NCBI RefSeq assembly: GCF_019977755.1
Contig: NZ_AP025144.1
Location: 806,001-870,000, forward strand
Length of the DNA: 64,000 bases
Direction: 5' to 3'
From: Vibrio penaeicida
GTDB taxonomy: Bacteria > Pseudomonadota > Gammaproteobacteria > Enterobacterales > Vibrionaceae
Shown: piece after piece, positions 45,623 through 55,063 of the stretch
Layout: every line of letters begins with the position of its first letter
Numbering within the stretch: position 1 is the stretch's first letter
Position numbers and translations under genes: made by a program
Notes under the pieces: model-generated
Databases searched by the model: none
What the model was told of the DNA's origin: nothing
The model's input: only the letters and a program-made list of their open reading frames with translations

Positions 45623-46582
45623 TCACGTTCTGTGTTTTTTTCCATTCCACTTGAGCGAGTAGTCCGTTTCGATGATTGTTAACCCTTCACGACCAAGGCT
45701 ACAAAATTCTTGCACTTGCTGCTGTATCCAAGTGGCAAATGTTTGGATTTTTTCACGGCGAAAGTAACCGGAGGGAGCACATAGAAAGTAATTAAACTTA
45801 GGCTTTAAGCCAACATCGCCAATTCGCACCAACTTTCCTTCTTGCAGATAACGATAAGCGAGGCTGTGTTTAACCAACGCCACGCCTTGTACAGATAATG
45901 CACCTTCTAAAACGAAATGCGAACCGTCGTATTGAAGGGTGGACTTTCCAGCTTCTATACCAAGTGTTTGCTGCCATAATTGCCAATCCATATCTGGCCA
46001 CATATCTTCAATTAGATCGGCTTTACTTAGATCTTCAATAGTGTGGATCTGATGTTCTTTTTGGTAAAGCGGGTGGCAAACTGGGTATACCACTTCATCC
46101 ATGAGCCAAATGCTTTCGACGTTTTTGTAATTCCCCGTTCCATAGCGAATGCATAAATCGACGCTGGAATCTTGGAAGGTAACCAATTCATTTTTGGGCT
46201 CGATAAGTAAAGCAATTTCTGGATGTCTTTCTCTGAAATGGCGAATTCTAGGTACAAGCCAATGTTGAGCAAAAGAAGGAAGCGTGGAAATGGATAAGCG
46301 ATTTGGATCGGGATCTTGGTTTATTTGTCGAATCCCATCCTGTAAGTGTGCAAAGCCTTTTTGAGCTTGTCTGAATAACATTTCGCCTTCATGAGTTAAG
46401 TGAACTTTCCTATGCTGTCGGACAAATAACTCGGTTCCAAGCCATTCCTCAAGTAGCCTAATTTGTTGGCTAACTGCAGCTGCCGTTACAAATAAACGGC
46501 TAGCCGCTGCTTTAAAACTTCCCGATTCCCCAGCAATATAAAAATAGTAAAGCCCTTGAAGCGGCGGCATTTTATCTTTCAC
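45623..46582 (-). CDS. LysR-family regulator (GcvA-like), facing a DUF1127 gene
   Basis: 319 residues. Winged helix-turn-helix at residues 8-65 (GSFKAAASRLFVTAAAVSQQIRLLEEWLG) and a periplasmic-binding-protein-like effector domain from about residue 95. The domain pattern (SISTLPSFAQHWLVPRI) is that of the GcvA/AmpR subgroup. It is divergent from the small DUF1127 gene 100 bp away, which is its likely target besides itself. Confidence 0.93.
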   Translation of the reverse strand: MKDKMPPLQGLYYFYIAGESGSFKAAASRLFVTAAAVSQQIRLLEEWLGTELFVRQHRKVHLTHEGEMLFRQAQKGFAHLQDGIRQINQDPDPNRLSISTLPSFAQHWLVPRIRHFRERHPEIALLIEPKNELVTFQDSSVDLCIRYGTGNYKNVESIWLMDEVVYPVCHPLYQKEHQIHTIEDLSKADLIEDMWPDMDWQLWQQTLGIEAGKSTLQYDGSHFVLEGALSVQGVALVKHSLAYRYLQEGKLVRIGDVGLKPKFNYFLCAPSGYFRREKIQTFATWIQQQVQEFCSLGREGLTIIETDYSLKWNGKKHRT

Positions 46583-46682
46583 TTAAGTTTTCCTTAACTC
46601 AATGTCAATTTCTATCGTTTGTCTACGCACTTAATTTGATTAATTATTAACCCCGAAGCTTAAACTAATCAAGGAGGAAATG

Positions 46683-46889
46683 ATGACTGTATCAGCGATT
46701 TATTCGGCACGAGTAGTGGCAAGAAAGCCGGCAGATTTGATTAAGAAAATTTTCTCTGAGATTAAGCGATGGCATCAAAATTACCACACGCGCAAGCAGA
46801 TGGCGGAAATTCCTGAGTATTTGCTTGATGATCTCGGCTTAACTAAAGAACAAGTTTACAAAGAATCTCATCGGTCGTTTTGGGATTAA
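46683..46889 (+). CDS. Small DUF1127 (YjiS-like) protein
   Basis: 68 residues. The C-terminal half has the DUF1127 pattern: a helical Trp/Arg-rich stretch (IKRWHQNYHTRKQMAEIPEYLL) followed by DDLGLT. I chose ATG 46683 because AAGGAGG is 5 nt upstream; ATG 46680 is too close. Proteins of this family in other bacteria act in RNA turnover and phosphate or carbon stress. It is flanked by a LysR gene and a perfect terminator. Confidence 0.88.
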   Translation: MTVSAIYSARVVARKPADLIKKIFSEIKRWHQNYHTRKQMAEIPEYLLDDLGLTKEQVYKESHRSFWD

Positions 46890-46964
46890 CTCCAAGTTAG
46901 CGACCTTCCTGTATCCCGTTTTGTTGTCGGCGTAGGAGCTAACAAAACGCTTAATGTGTCGCGC

Positions 46965-46996
46965 ACTCAGCATGATTATCATGCTGAGTTTTTTCT
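46965..46996 (+). terminator. Rho-independent terminator of the DUF1127 gene
   Basis: A perfect 11-bp stem ACTCAGCATGA with TCATGCTGAGT, a 3-nt loop and a long T-rich tail. Confidence 0.92.
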
Positions 46997-47025
46997 TTTT
47001 TGGCGGCAATCTTTTTGCTGCAAAA

Positions 47026-47961
47026 TCACATCGAAAGATCAACAGAGCCTAGGGCTACGTTCTCTGAAATAGTGGATACTTCGAAATGCATCCAATCTGA
47101 GAAGGCTTTGATTCGGTCACGACGTGGAGAACTCGGGTCGGAATACAAATGAAATTTCAGCCCCGGTGTCATACCGATATCAAAAGGTTTTACAAGTAAG
47201 CCACGTTCAATGTAATCAGATGCTAAACATTCCGTTGCTAAACAAGCTCCGTGACCTGCAATGACGGCATTCATGGCTAAATCAAAAGTGCCTACTTCCA
47301 TCCATTGAATGAATGATTTTTCCATTTTTATATCGACAAGTTTAAACCAATCTTCCCATGGGAAACATTTCGATTCGTAATGTATTAGCCAACAATCGAG
47401 CAGCTGTTTCGGGTCAGTAAAATTAATGGAATTCGCGAGGGCGGGAGAGCAATATGGAAAAATTGGTTCTTCCAGCAACATGTCTTTAATCAAGCCTTCA
47501 GAATTTTCCATGTCGTCGCCTTGCCAAACTGCCACATCGATGGTTCCGTGGCGAAGATCCAAATCGTCACAAGTCGTGATTACTCTGATTGGAATATTTG
47601 GGTGCAACATGGAAAATTTCCACAGCCGAGGCAGTAACCAGCGAGAGGCAAATGAAGGTGGGGCACTCACCGACAATACACCGTCGATGGGTTCGTTGGT
47701 TATTTGATTCAAACCTTTCAATATATGTTCAAAGCCACGAGAAACTTGCCCGAAAAGTGTTCTTCCTTTTTCCGTTAATGCCATTTCTCGACCTTGGCGT
47801 ATAAATAATTTACACCCCAATGCCTCTTCTAGTTGGCGTATTTTCTGACTTACTGCCGCTTGGCTAACAAATAGCTCTTCTGCCGCTTTACTGTAGCTGC
47901 TTAAACGCGCTGCTGTTTCAAAATATCGGAGCCCTGATAAGTGGCGTAGTCTTGAGTCCAT
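47026..47961 (-). CDS. LysR-family regulator (GcvA-like), facing a small unknown gene
   Basis: 311 residues. DNA-binding domain at residues 6-65 (YSKAAEELFVSQAAVSQKIRQLEEALG) and an effector domain starting SVSAPPSFASRWLLPRL near residue 98. It resembles the other GcvA-like regulator 440 bp away, so the two may come from one duplication of regulator plus target. It is divergent from a 70-residue unknown protein, with 111 bp between starts. Confidence 0.93.
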   Translation of the reverse strand: MDSRLRHLSGLRYFETAARLSSYSKAAEELFVSQAAVSQKIRQLEEALGCKLFIRQGREMALTEKGRTLFGQVSRGFEHILKGLNQITNEPIDGVLSVSAPPSFASRWLLPRLWKFSMLHPNIPIRVITTCDDLDLRHGTIDVAVWQGDDMENSEGLIKDMLLEEPIFPYCSPALANSINFTDPKQLLDCWLIHYESKCFPWEDWFKLVDIKMEKSFIQWMEVGTFDLAMNAVIAGHGACLATECLASDYIERGLLVKPFDIGMTPGLKFHLYSDPSSPRRDRIKAFSDWMHFEVSTISENVALGSVDLSM

Positions 47962-48072
47962 AACTTCTACTTATATTATTTGTAAGTAATCGTCGTTCGA
48001 TTATTGCCTGTTTGAATCTCATAATAACGACAAATGATAAGAATTAACAAGCGGAACATGAGGAGAAACATT

Positions 48073-48285
48073 ATGAGAATTGCACTTGATTGGGGTTTTG
48101 ATTTTGAGGTTTCATTTCCTAACTATCAGTTTTCTTGGAGTTTTGGTGCCAAAAGAAAAAATGGACGCTCAGTGAAAGAGAAGGAACACTATTCGGAGCT
48201 TTCCGATATGTCTAAGCACCTTCAAAAAGATGTTGGCGTTGAAGTTACTTCGACAAGTAATCGGGATTATGTACGATTTCTATAA
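48073..48285 (+). CDS. Small protein of unknown function (70 residues)
   Basis: The start at ATG 48073 is supported by AGGAG at 48061-48065, 7 nt upstream; an upstream ATG at 48034 lacks one. The protein begins with an aromatic-rich stretch (LDWGFDFEVSFPNYQFSWSF), then a basic region and a mixed C-terminus. No signal peptide or membrane helix. It is divergent from a LysR gene. I do not recognise it. Confidence 0.65.
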   Translation: MRIALDWGFDFEVSFPNYQFSWSFGAKRKNGRSVKEKEHYSELSDMSKHLQKDVGVEVTSTSNRDYVRFL

Positions 48286-48382
48286 GTCGAGGTTATTTTA
48301 AATGTGTAGAAAAGAAGGGGGAACGACCACAACTGATATTTGATAGCGTCTAAATAACGAACAGTATCGAGTGGTAAGAAAG

Positions 48383-48405
48383 AAAAAGGGAACCATTTGG
48401 CTCCC
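48383..48405 (-). terminator. Terminator of the acyl-CoA ligase gene
   Basis: Stem GGGAACC with GGCTCCC around ATTT and a T run on the minus strand, about 45 bp after the stop. Confidence 0.8.
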
Positions 48406-48449
48406 CGAGTTAATCAATGCGATGGGTTACTCAATACAATGAGTTGGCG

Positions 48450-50141
48450 TTACTCTTCCCAAACGATAAGTTTGCCTTTTGGCCAGTTTGCCCCGACGTC
48501 GTGATATTTCTTCTCCAATATATGGCGCTTAATTTTAAGCGTAGGAGTGAGAATGCCATTCTCGATGCTCCAAGGTTCTTTTATCATGAGCACGCCTTTA
48601 ATCTGTTCATGAGATTCTAGCGTCTGGTTCATGCGCTCGATGACTTTAGCAGCACGTTTTTCATAGCGAGCTGGATCGAAATTAGGGTAGGCATGAGGTA
48701 TCGCAAGTAAGATTGGTGCCGGTAACCCAGAACCTATCAAGCACATCATTTCTACTTTGCTGTACTCAAATAACTTTTTCTCAATAGGTACGGGAGCGAC
48801 AAACTTCCCTTTGGCCGTTTTAAAGGTGTCTTTCTTTCTACCTTGAATGGTTAAATAACCATCGCTATCAATAGAGCCAATATCGCCAGTGTGCAGCCAG
48901 CCGTCTTCATTAAATGATTCTTTGGTGGCTTCATCATTGTTGTAGTAACCCGCAAACATACCTTGGCTGCGCACGAGAATCTCTTCATCTTCAGCAAGTT
49001 TCAGTTCTACGCCAGGGCCAGCATTGCCCACAGTACCAATTTTATCGGCTTTAAATGGGTAGTTGAGCGTACTGTATGCAAAGGACTCGGTCATCCCCCA
49101 AGCTTCGGTAATGTTCAATCCAACGGAACGATACCATTCCAAAAGTGCAGGAGAAACCGGTGCTGAACCACAACCCAATATTCGAGCTTCATTCAGTCCT
49201 AGCCCATCTGCCAGTTTCTTTTTGATGAGTGAGTTAATGAATGGGATTTTCAGCAATATGTTCAGTTTTTTCTGAGGTAACTTTTCTTGAATCCGCTGTT
49301 GGAAGACCGTCCATAAACGTGGAACGGAAATAAACAGTGTCGGTCTTTGCATCTTCACATCTTCAATAAAGGTATCCAAAGATTCTGGGAATGCGGTCAT
49401 AACACCTTCGCGAATCGATGTACCAAAGATATAGACGCGTTCTGTTATATGAGCGAGAGGAAGGTAGGACATCAATCGATCGTTACCATTACTGTCTACA
49501 CCTAGGTGCTCAATCAATTTCTGGCTCGACCAATTGAATGCACCGTAAGTTAACATTGCGCCTTTCGGTAAGCCCGACGTACCCGATGTGTATACGATAG
49601 ACATCAGTTTGTCGTCGTAATGCTCAGGTCTTAGTTCGCTGGGGGCTTGGTTGCTAATCAGTGTCGTGAACTCATATTGGCATTTTGGCGCAGAGTCGTA
49701 AGGAAGCGATAGGGTGATCAAGTCACCTAACTTATTGATGACTTCGGTTGTTGCGGCAGAGTCATCCAACTTGCCTGCAATAAGCGCTTTACTGCCACTG
49801 TGCGTTATACAGTGTTCAATCGTCTCGCTACCGGCGGTTGGGAAAATAGGGACACTTATATAGTCTCCCAACATCAAAGCAAGATCGGTGATAAACCATT
49901 CCGCACAGTTTTTAGAGATCAGCGCTATTTTGTCCCCAGGCTCTAAACCCAAGGATTGCAATGCGGAAACCAGTTTAAGTGCTTTGTCGGCCACATCAGC
50001 GTAGGTGAATTCTACAAATTGTCGGTTAATGATCTGTTTGAGGTAAACCTCATTCGGGCGTTCTTGTGCCCATTTCAAGATCAGTTCATTCGGAGGTGTG
50101 AGAGAGCATTTCGCGTTATGTGTCGTTTGAGGCTGAACCAT
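48450..50141 (-). CDS. AMP-forming long-chain fatty-acid-CoA ligase
   Basis: 563 residues. AMP-binding motif I is YTSGTSGLPKGAML near residue 190, then WGMTES near residue 340 and TGDIGSID near residue 413; the C-terminal catalytic Lys is in the KTAKGKFV segment near residue 444. It activates a fatty acid (or another carboxylate) to its CoA thioester in two steps through an acyl-adenylate. The place after fusA2 is that of V. cholerae VC2341. It is single-gene with its own terminator. Confidence 0.92.
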   Translation of the reverse strand: MVQPQTTHNAKCSLTPPNELILKWAQERPNEVYLKQIINRQFVEFTYADVADKALKLVSALQSLGLEPGDKIALISKNCAEWFITDLALMLGDYISVPIFPTAGSETIEHCITHSGSKALIAGKLDDSAATTEVINKLGDLITLSLPYDSAPKCQYEFTTLISNQAPSELRPEHYDDKLMSIVYTSGTSGLPKGAMLTYGAFNWSSQKLIEHLGVDSNGNDRLMSYLPLAHITERVYIFGTSIREGVMTAFPESLDTFIEDVKMQRPTLFISVPRLWTVFQQRIQEKLPQKKLNILLKIPFINSLIKKKLADGLGLNEARILGCGSAPVSPALLEWYRSVGLNITEAWGMTESFAYSTLNYPFKADKIGTVGNAGPGVELKLAEDEEILVRSQGMFAGYYNNDEATKESFNEDGWLHTGDIGSIDSDGYLTIQGRKKDTFKTAKGKFVAPVPIEKKLFEYSKVEMMCLIGSGLPAPILLAIPHAYPNFDPARYEKRAAKVIERMNQTLESHEQIKGVLMIKEPWSIENGILTPTLKIKRHILEKKYHDVGANWPKGKLIVWEE

Positions 50142-50513
50142 CAGGTGACTCCATGTCTTTTTTATAATGAATTGTAATTGTTATCATGATGTTAAACTAG
50201 TCGTTAAGTATAGCCTCGGTCAACCGTAGTATTCAAATTTTGCGATGTCTTGAGATCGTTTACTCACTTGATGATGTTAGAGCAACTTGAACGCCGAAAA
50301 GTAGACAGATAAATGATGTTAAGTATTTTCGGTAAAAGTAGAAATGAGGTCATAATTTTCCATTCTATAGCCAAATTTTCTTTTCGAATCATTACATTAT
50401 TTCTCGCCGTTTTTTTGTTCTTATATCGTGCTTATCTTTGTTTGAAGATCTAACTATATCCAACTAGCCTTATAGATGAGAGACAGTTCTCTGGCAGATA
50501 ATTGGAGTGAAGT
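50142..50513. other. Intergenic region between the acyl-CoA ligase and the Flp pilin gene
   Basis: 372 bp, AT-rich. It must hold the promoter of the acyl-CoA ligase (-) and that of the pilin (+). I see no repeat or clear operator; the pilin is preceded by GGAG (50505-50508). Confidence 0.5.
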
Positions 50514-50720
50514 ATGGGTTCAGCAATTATACATCTCATCAGGATCTGTACTGGCAAGGTGATAAAAAACCAATCCGGCGTTACTGCAATCGAATATGCG
50601 ATTATTGGCGTGGCATTATCGGCAATCGTGATCGCGATATTTGACAATGATTTACAGGTATTCCTTTCAGAAGCGATCATTTCTATTTCTGAAGGTGGAT
50701 CGTCATCTTACTCGGAATAA
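50514..50720 (+). CDS. Flp-family type IVb pilin
   Basis: 68 residues. After a short basic leader (ending VIKNQSG), the processing site GVTAIEYAIIG keeps the Glu at mature position 5 and a hydrophobic helix follows. It ends in a Ser-rich tail. Flp pilins are assembled by a Tad machine on the cell surface for attachment. No tad or prepilin-peptidase gene is in this window, so this is an orphan copy that must use machinery elsewhere, if it is used at all. Confidence 0.88.
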   Translation: MGSAIIHLIRICTGKVIKNQSGVTAIEYAIIGVALSAIVIAIFDNDLQVFLSEAIISISEGGSSSYSE

Positions 50721-50879
50721 ATGTTTGGTGACTGATTCATTCGTTTACTCGAGCAGTAATGGTTTACTTGTGGTTTTACATCGCTTCAATATTGTTTTGT
50801 TCATTAGCGAGAGTAAATTTCTTATGTCGTTAATTGGACAACATCTATTGATAAAGAAAGACGAAATTCAGTAAGTTTA

Positions 50880-51464
50880 ATGCGCACAAAAAATAGTTTA
50901 TTTCTATATGTTCCTCTCTTTTTTTTGGTTTCAACCATCAGCTTTGCTTCGCATCTAGATCGCCAGTCAAACGGTCTCGTTATTCATTGTGATGCTCCAG
51001 TAATTGAATATCACCAAACCATTGGGTTGGGGAACGGAACAACAGGCAAGTATGTAAATCAAAATTTGGACTCGTCTTTTATTTATGCACAGCCTCATTT
51101 TGATGCTAGAGCAAAGCCAATTAATCAGTGGCTTATTGCCGATATTCAAAACTTAGGTGTAGATAAAAAATGTGCAGAATACTTGGTGTCGCGTGGTGAG
51201 GTTTCGGTAGCGAGAGAACCCGACTTATTAGCGTATGTCACGTTTACTTTTAAGCAAGACGAGCTGACTCAAGAATCTATGTGGGTACTGGATTATATCG
51301 CTAAATCGGTTACGCAAAGCTATTCGTCTTTACAACTTGAAAAACGAGCAGACCAAAGCGGTAATCACCTATCGTTGTCGATAAGATTATCCGATGAGAT
51401 CGAAGCATACCTTGCTCTATATGATATCAATCCTAATACCTTAAACCTGTCGGAAAGACATTAA
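50880..51464 (+). CDS. Secreted or periplasmic protein of unknown function
   Basis: 194 residues with a signal peptide (hydrophobic core at residues 8-22, ending ISFAS). The mature part has two cysteines (HCDAPV and KKCAEY) and no domain I recognise. The start ATG 50880 has no strong ribosome binding site. It lies 159 bp after the Flp pilin gene on the same strand, so it may belong to pilus surface assembly. It converges with the HD-GYP gene, 9 bp apart. Confidence 0.7.
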   Translation: MRTKNSLFLYVPLFFLVSTISFASHLDRQSNGLVIHCDAPVIEYHQTIGLGNGTTGKYVNQNLDSSFIYAQPHFDARAKPINQWLIADIQNLGVDKKCAEYLVSRGEVSVAREPDLLAYVTFTFKQDELTQESMWVLDYIAKSVTQSYSSLQLEKRADQSGNHLSLSIRLSDEIEAYLALYDINPNTLNLSERH

Positions 51465-51473
51465 GGCAAAGGC

Positions 51474-52628
51474 TCAATGATGAATCACACCTTCACGCGG
51501 ATCGTGCTCGGGATGCTGTTCAAGAACTTGGGTAATGTAGCCTTGATGATCTCGAAGTACGTTAACGCAATTGCCATCCAGTTTTCCATCCGCCACCATT
51601 TTCTCTAACTCAAGAAGCGCCGATGTCACACACCAAGCTTGGGCATATGGGCGGTGGCTGGTTAACGCATCAAATATATTCGCGACTGCAACAATCCTTG
51701 CTGAAACAGGAATGTCACTATGGCTAGCCCCATTAGGGTAACCACTGCCGTCCAGAAACTCATGGTGATAAGCCATAATATCTTTGAGCACTTGAATACA
51801 CGGGTGTTTAGGAGAACCTAAATTGTGAAGGATCTTGTTGATGATGATTAAGCCTTTATCAACGTGGCTTTCCATGACTTTTCTTTCTTGTGCGTTGAGT
51901 GTAATTGGCTTGAGCAATAAGGTATCGGGTAAAGCAATTTTGCCAATGTCGTGGAGGCGAGAAAACAAGTGAATATGCTCAATGGTTTCATCATCTAGCT
52001 CGTATAACTCTGATACCTCTAATGCAATCAACTTGGCGTAAAGACTGACTCGCAAAATGTGTTCGTCAGAATCGCTTTGCGCACCAGGGTATATGTCTCG
52101 CGTCAATTCAGCGGAAGTTAAAATGGAATGCACCAAGGAATATTCCGAGTTTATGGTGAAGTTGATTTGTTCACAAAAAGGCATTAACTCATTTTGTACT
52201 TGTGGGCTAAAAACATGGCTTTGGTGAGAATTGAAGTTAATAAACCCAATGAATTGATTGTGGTGGTATGTCGGAACGGTAAATGAAGAAAGATAGCCTT
52301 GCTCAATTAACCATCGTGAATGGTGTCGATTGGAATTGACCGTGGTCGCAATGTCATTGATGACCCGATAAAGATTTTTATTGGCACATTCTTGAAGGGA
52401 TCGACATTCCGAAAAAGGGTATTCATGGTGGCTTAGTGTATTTCCATCCGTATCGCTTTCAGCGTAGGTGCGAAGAAGATCCAAATGCGCGTCGTATAAG
52501 GTAAATGAGATCCGATCCACTTGAGGTACTTTATCTTTTATTTGATGGTGAACATGCTCAAGATGTTGGTTTAAAGATGCCATTTGACTTGGAAAAGAAT
52601 GAAACGACTGACGCTGCCGAATAAACAT
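51474..52628 (-). CDS. HD-GYP c-di-GMP phosphodiesterase with GAF-like sensor
   Basis: About 384 residues from ATG 52628 (GAGG 9 nt upstream; an in-frame GTG at 52634 is closer to it). An N-terminal GAF-like domain (about residues 10-165) is followed by an HD-GYP domain. The HD motif is LHDIGK near residue 227 and the signature is HHEFLDGSGYPNG near residue 285. HD-GYP proteins hydrolyse c-di-GMP to GMP. The exact metal ligands could not be checked fully by eye, but the main motifs are complete. No membrane segment, so it is probably cytoplasmic. Confidence 0.92.
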   Translation of the reverse strand: MFIRQRQSFHSFPSQMASLNQHLEHVHHQIKDKVPQVDRISFTLYDAHLDLLRTYAESDTDGNTLSHHEYPFSECRSLQECANKNLYRVINDIATTVNSNRHHSRWLIEQGYLSSFTVPTYHHNQFIGFINFNSHQSHVFSPQVQNELMPFCEQINFTINSEYSLVHSILTSAELTRDIYPGAQSDSDEHILRVSLYAKLIALEVSELYELDDETIEHIHLFSRLHDIGKIALPDTLLLKPITLNAQERKVMESHVDKGLIIINKILHNLGSPKHPCIQVLKDIMAYHHEFLDGSGYPNGASHSDIPVSARIVAVANIFDALTSHRPYAQAWCVTSALLELEKMVADGKLDGNCVNVLRDHQGYITQVLEQHPEHDPREGVIHH

Positions 52629-52779
52629 AACCACGATCCTCTATGTCTAAAGCCTTGAGTGCGAATTTTTATTAATAAATGTGCACTTAAGATAAGTGAA
52701 TATCTAACGATCAAGTCTAGTCAAGGAAACGATCTTTTGCAGAAAAAATGCTCAATAAATTAGCTATTAAAGAAAGTGG

Positions 52780-52809
52780 AAAAACCGAGCGGATCAGGCT
52801 CGGTTTTTT
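52780..52809 (-). terminator. Terminator of the chromate transporter gene
   Basis: Stem AAAAACCGAGC with GCTCGGTTTTT; it follows the chrA stop by about 20 bp and has a T run on the minus strand. Confidence 0.9.
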
Positions 52810-52827
52810 CTTAAATTTGGGCAAGCC

Positions 52828-53982
52828 TTAAGGCATTAATTGACCAAGAAATATGCCAGCGGCAATGAAAAATGCCACAAGAGTAATGATGGGAAGTTTA
52901 CGTTGTTTCAACAAATAAAAACCGGCCAAAACGACAGCCATATCTGCCCCCATTAATACACCACTGGTAAAAACAGGCTGGTAGAGAGCCGCTAACAAAA
53001 GACCGACTACCGATGCGTTTACACCTGCGACAGCCCCCGCTAATTTGGGTTTGCTTGCCAACTCTTGCCAGTTATTTAATACCGCCAATAACAGTAAGAA
53101 ACCCGGAAGAAATACCGCTATGGTTGCCAGTAATGCGCCAACAACAGGAGACGTGGGTAAAAGCTCGTAGCCGATGTAAGTAGCAAAAGTAAACATAGGT
53201 CCAGGCACGGCTTGAGCTGCGGCATAACCAGTAAGAAATGCATCTTGGCTGATTTGTTCACCGACAATATTTTGCAACAAGGGCAGTACCACATGACCGC
53301 CGCCAAATACTAAGCTACCTGCTTGGAAAAAGTCACTGAACAGTTGGATCTCTTTCATTAAATTACCCGCGATAGGTAAACCTATTAAGAGAGCAGCAAA
53401 CGCAATGAGAGGCATCCAGTTGATTTGTATTGGATGGGAAGTGTCGTTTTCTTTCGGTTGCCCTTTCAAAAAGGCTTGCCCTATAAGAGCGGCAACCACT
53501 AAAACCACCATCTGCGTATACAGATTAGGAAATAACAGAAGTGCCATAGCGGTTGCAACACACAAGGCAATAGTTATTTTATGCTGGCAGAAATTCCGAT
53601 ACATGCCGATCGTCGCATCGGCAACCACAACAACAGCGAGCAATTTCAGTCCGTGAATGACATTTTGGAAGAGGCTGGAATCCGTGAGTTGGCTACTGAG
53701 AATAGCCAACCCCAACATCAGAAGAATGGAAGGCAAAGTAAAGCCTAAAAAAGCCGCCGTTGCCCCCGTAATTCCTCCTTTGCGGTAACCGATCGCAAAG
53801 CCCACTTGGCTAGAACCTGGCCCAGGTAAGAATTGGCTGAGTGCAACAATCTGTGCGTATTCTTCTTCACTTAGCCATTTGAGCTTTTCAACAAAGGTAT
53901 TTCGAAAGTACCCAATATGCGCTGCTGGGCCCCCAAAGCTTACCCAGCCAAGCAGGAAAAAGGTTTTAAAAATCGAGAACAT
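52828..53982 (-). CDS. chrA: Chromate ion transporter (CHR family)
   Basis: 384 residues with about 10-12 membrane segments. It begins with the CHR signature (FLLGWVSFGGPAAHIGYF) and LPGPGSSQ near residue 52. The second half repeats the fold, with FGGGHVVLPLL and AVPGPMFTFATYIG near residues 227 and 258. CHR proteins export chromate in exchange for sulfate or protons. It is divergent from a LysR gene that likely controls it. Confidence 0.9.
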   Translation of the reverse strand: MFSIFKTFFLLGWVSFGGPAAHIGYFRNTFVEKLKWLSEEEYAQIVALSQFLPGPGSSQVGFAIGYRKGGITGATAAFLGFTLPSILLMLGLAILSSQLTDSSLFQNVIHGLKLLAVVVVADATIGMYRNFCQHKITIALCVATAMALLLFPNLYTQMVVLVVAALIGQAFLKGQPKENDTSHPIQINWMPLIAFAALLIGLPIAGNLMKEIQLFSDFFQAGSLVFGGGHVVLPLLQNIVGEQISQDAFLTGYAAAQAVPGPMFTFATYIGYELLPTSPVVGALLATIAVFLPGFLLLLAVLNNWQELASKPKLAGAVAGVNASVVGLLLAALYQPVFTSGVLMGADMAVVLAGFYLLKQRKLPIITLVAFFIAAGIFLGQLMP

Positions 53983-54140
53983 CTACCAAGTCCAATTTAA
54001 ATACAGTGGTTATTGGTAGAAAGACTACTGGCACAACATAAATGATTCAAATTGATAGTTTTAATATAGAATATGAATGAAATGGGTTTGGGTTTTAGTT
54101 TGGTTTTGGTTGCAAGTAATAGTGGGGCAGGGAGTGAGGT

Positions 54141-55052
54141 ATGCGTCTCGACATTAATTGGAAAAGCATCGATTTAAATCTTTTGGTGGCATTTTCTGCC
54201 TTGTTTGAAACTCAGAGTGTGAGTGCTGCTGCCAAACAGTTGCATGTGAGTCAATCGGCGATGAGCCACAGCTTGGCTAGATTACGAGTGCTTTTGGATG
54301 ATCCGTTATTTGAGAGGCATGGTCATACCATGTTGCCGACCGAAAGAGCACTTTCATTAGCCTCTACCGTCGAGAGCATATTAGATAAAGTGACCGGAGA
54401 GCTGCTGTCTCCCAAAGTCTTTTTACCCAAAGACTATAAAGGTGTGTGCCGAATAGGTTTAACGGACTACGCTGAATTTATTTTTTCTCCCCTTCTATTT
54501 GACGATATTTCCCAGCAAGCGCCGCATTGCCAAATCAGCTTTGTTAACGTTAATCGAAGTAACTATGTCCGATTGGTTGAAGAGCAAAAATTGGATGTGG
54601 TGATTGGCAGTTTTCCAGATCTAGACGCACGTTTCCAAAGTGAACACCTATACGATGAAGAACATGTTTGTTTGTTCGATTCCAATGTGTTTGGCAAAGT
54701 TAAGCAGTTATCTTTGGAACAATATTTATCGATAGATCATGCGTTAGTCAGCCCGGGCGGCGAACTGGTCACCGGTATCGATAAACATCTGGAACAGATG
54801 GATGAATCCCGTCAGGTACGTGTAGCAGCAGGGAATTTCCTGACTATTCGGCAATTACTTTGTCAGCGAAAGCTGCTTGCCATTGTGCCCAAGCGAATGG
54901 CACAAATTGAAGGCTTTGATGACCAACTGGTGATGGCTAAGTCACCCATTGATGTGAACGACTTTGCTATATCTTTGATTTGGCCATCACGCCAGCACAC
55001 CAGAGACAAAAATATATGGCTCCGCGAATTGGTAAAAGAAGAAATCAAATAG
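54141..55052 (+). CDS. LysR-family regulator (NodD/LinR-like), facing chrA
   Basis: 303 residues. Helix-turn-helix at about residues 25-65 (SVSAAAKQLHVSQSAMSHSLARLR), followed by LLDDPLFERHG typical of the NodD/NahR subgroup, then an effector domain. It is divergent from the chromate transporter and is probably its regulator. It converges on the Tai4 gene with 11 bp between stops. Confidence 0.92.
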   Translation: MRLDINWKSIDLNLLVAFSALFETQSVSAAAKQLHVSQSAMSHSLARLRVLLDDPLFERHGHTMLPTERALSLASTVESILDKVTGELLSPKVFLPKDYKGVCRIGLTDYAEFIFSPLLFDDISQQAPHCQISFVNVNRSNYVRLVEEQKLDVVIGSFPDLDARFQSEHLYDEEHVCLFDSNVFGKVKQLSLEQYLSIDHALVSPGGELVTGIDKHLEQMDESRQVRVAAGNFLTIRQLLCQRKLLAIVPKRMAQIEGFDDQLVMAKSPIDVNDFAISLIWPSRQHTRDKNIWLRELVKEEIK

Positions 55053-55063
55053 TCTTTGCTCTA

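Noticed and set aside
51474..52634. Start of the HD-GYP gene at GTG 52634
   Set aside because: The GAGG site is only about 3 nt from that GTG, while ATG 52628 has normal spacing.
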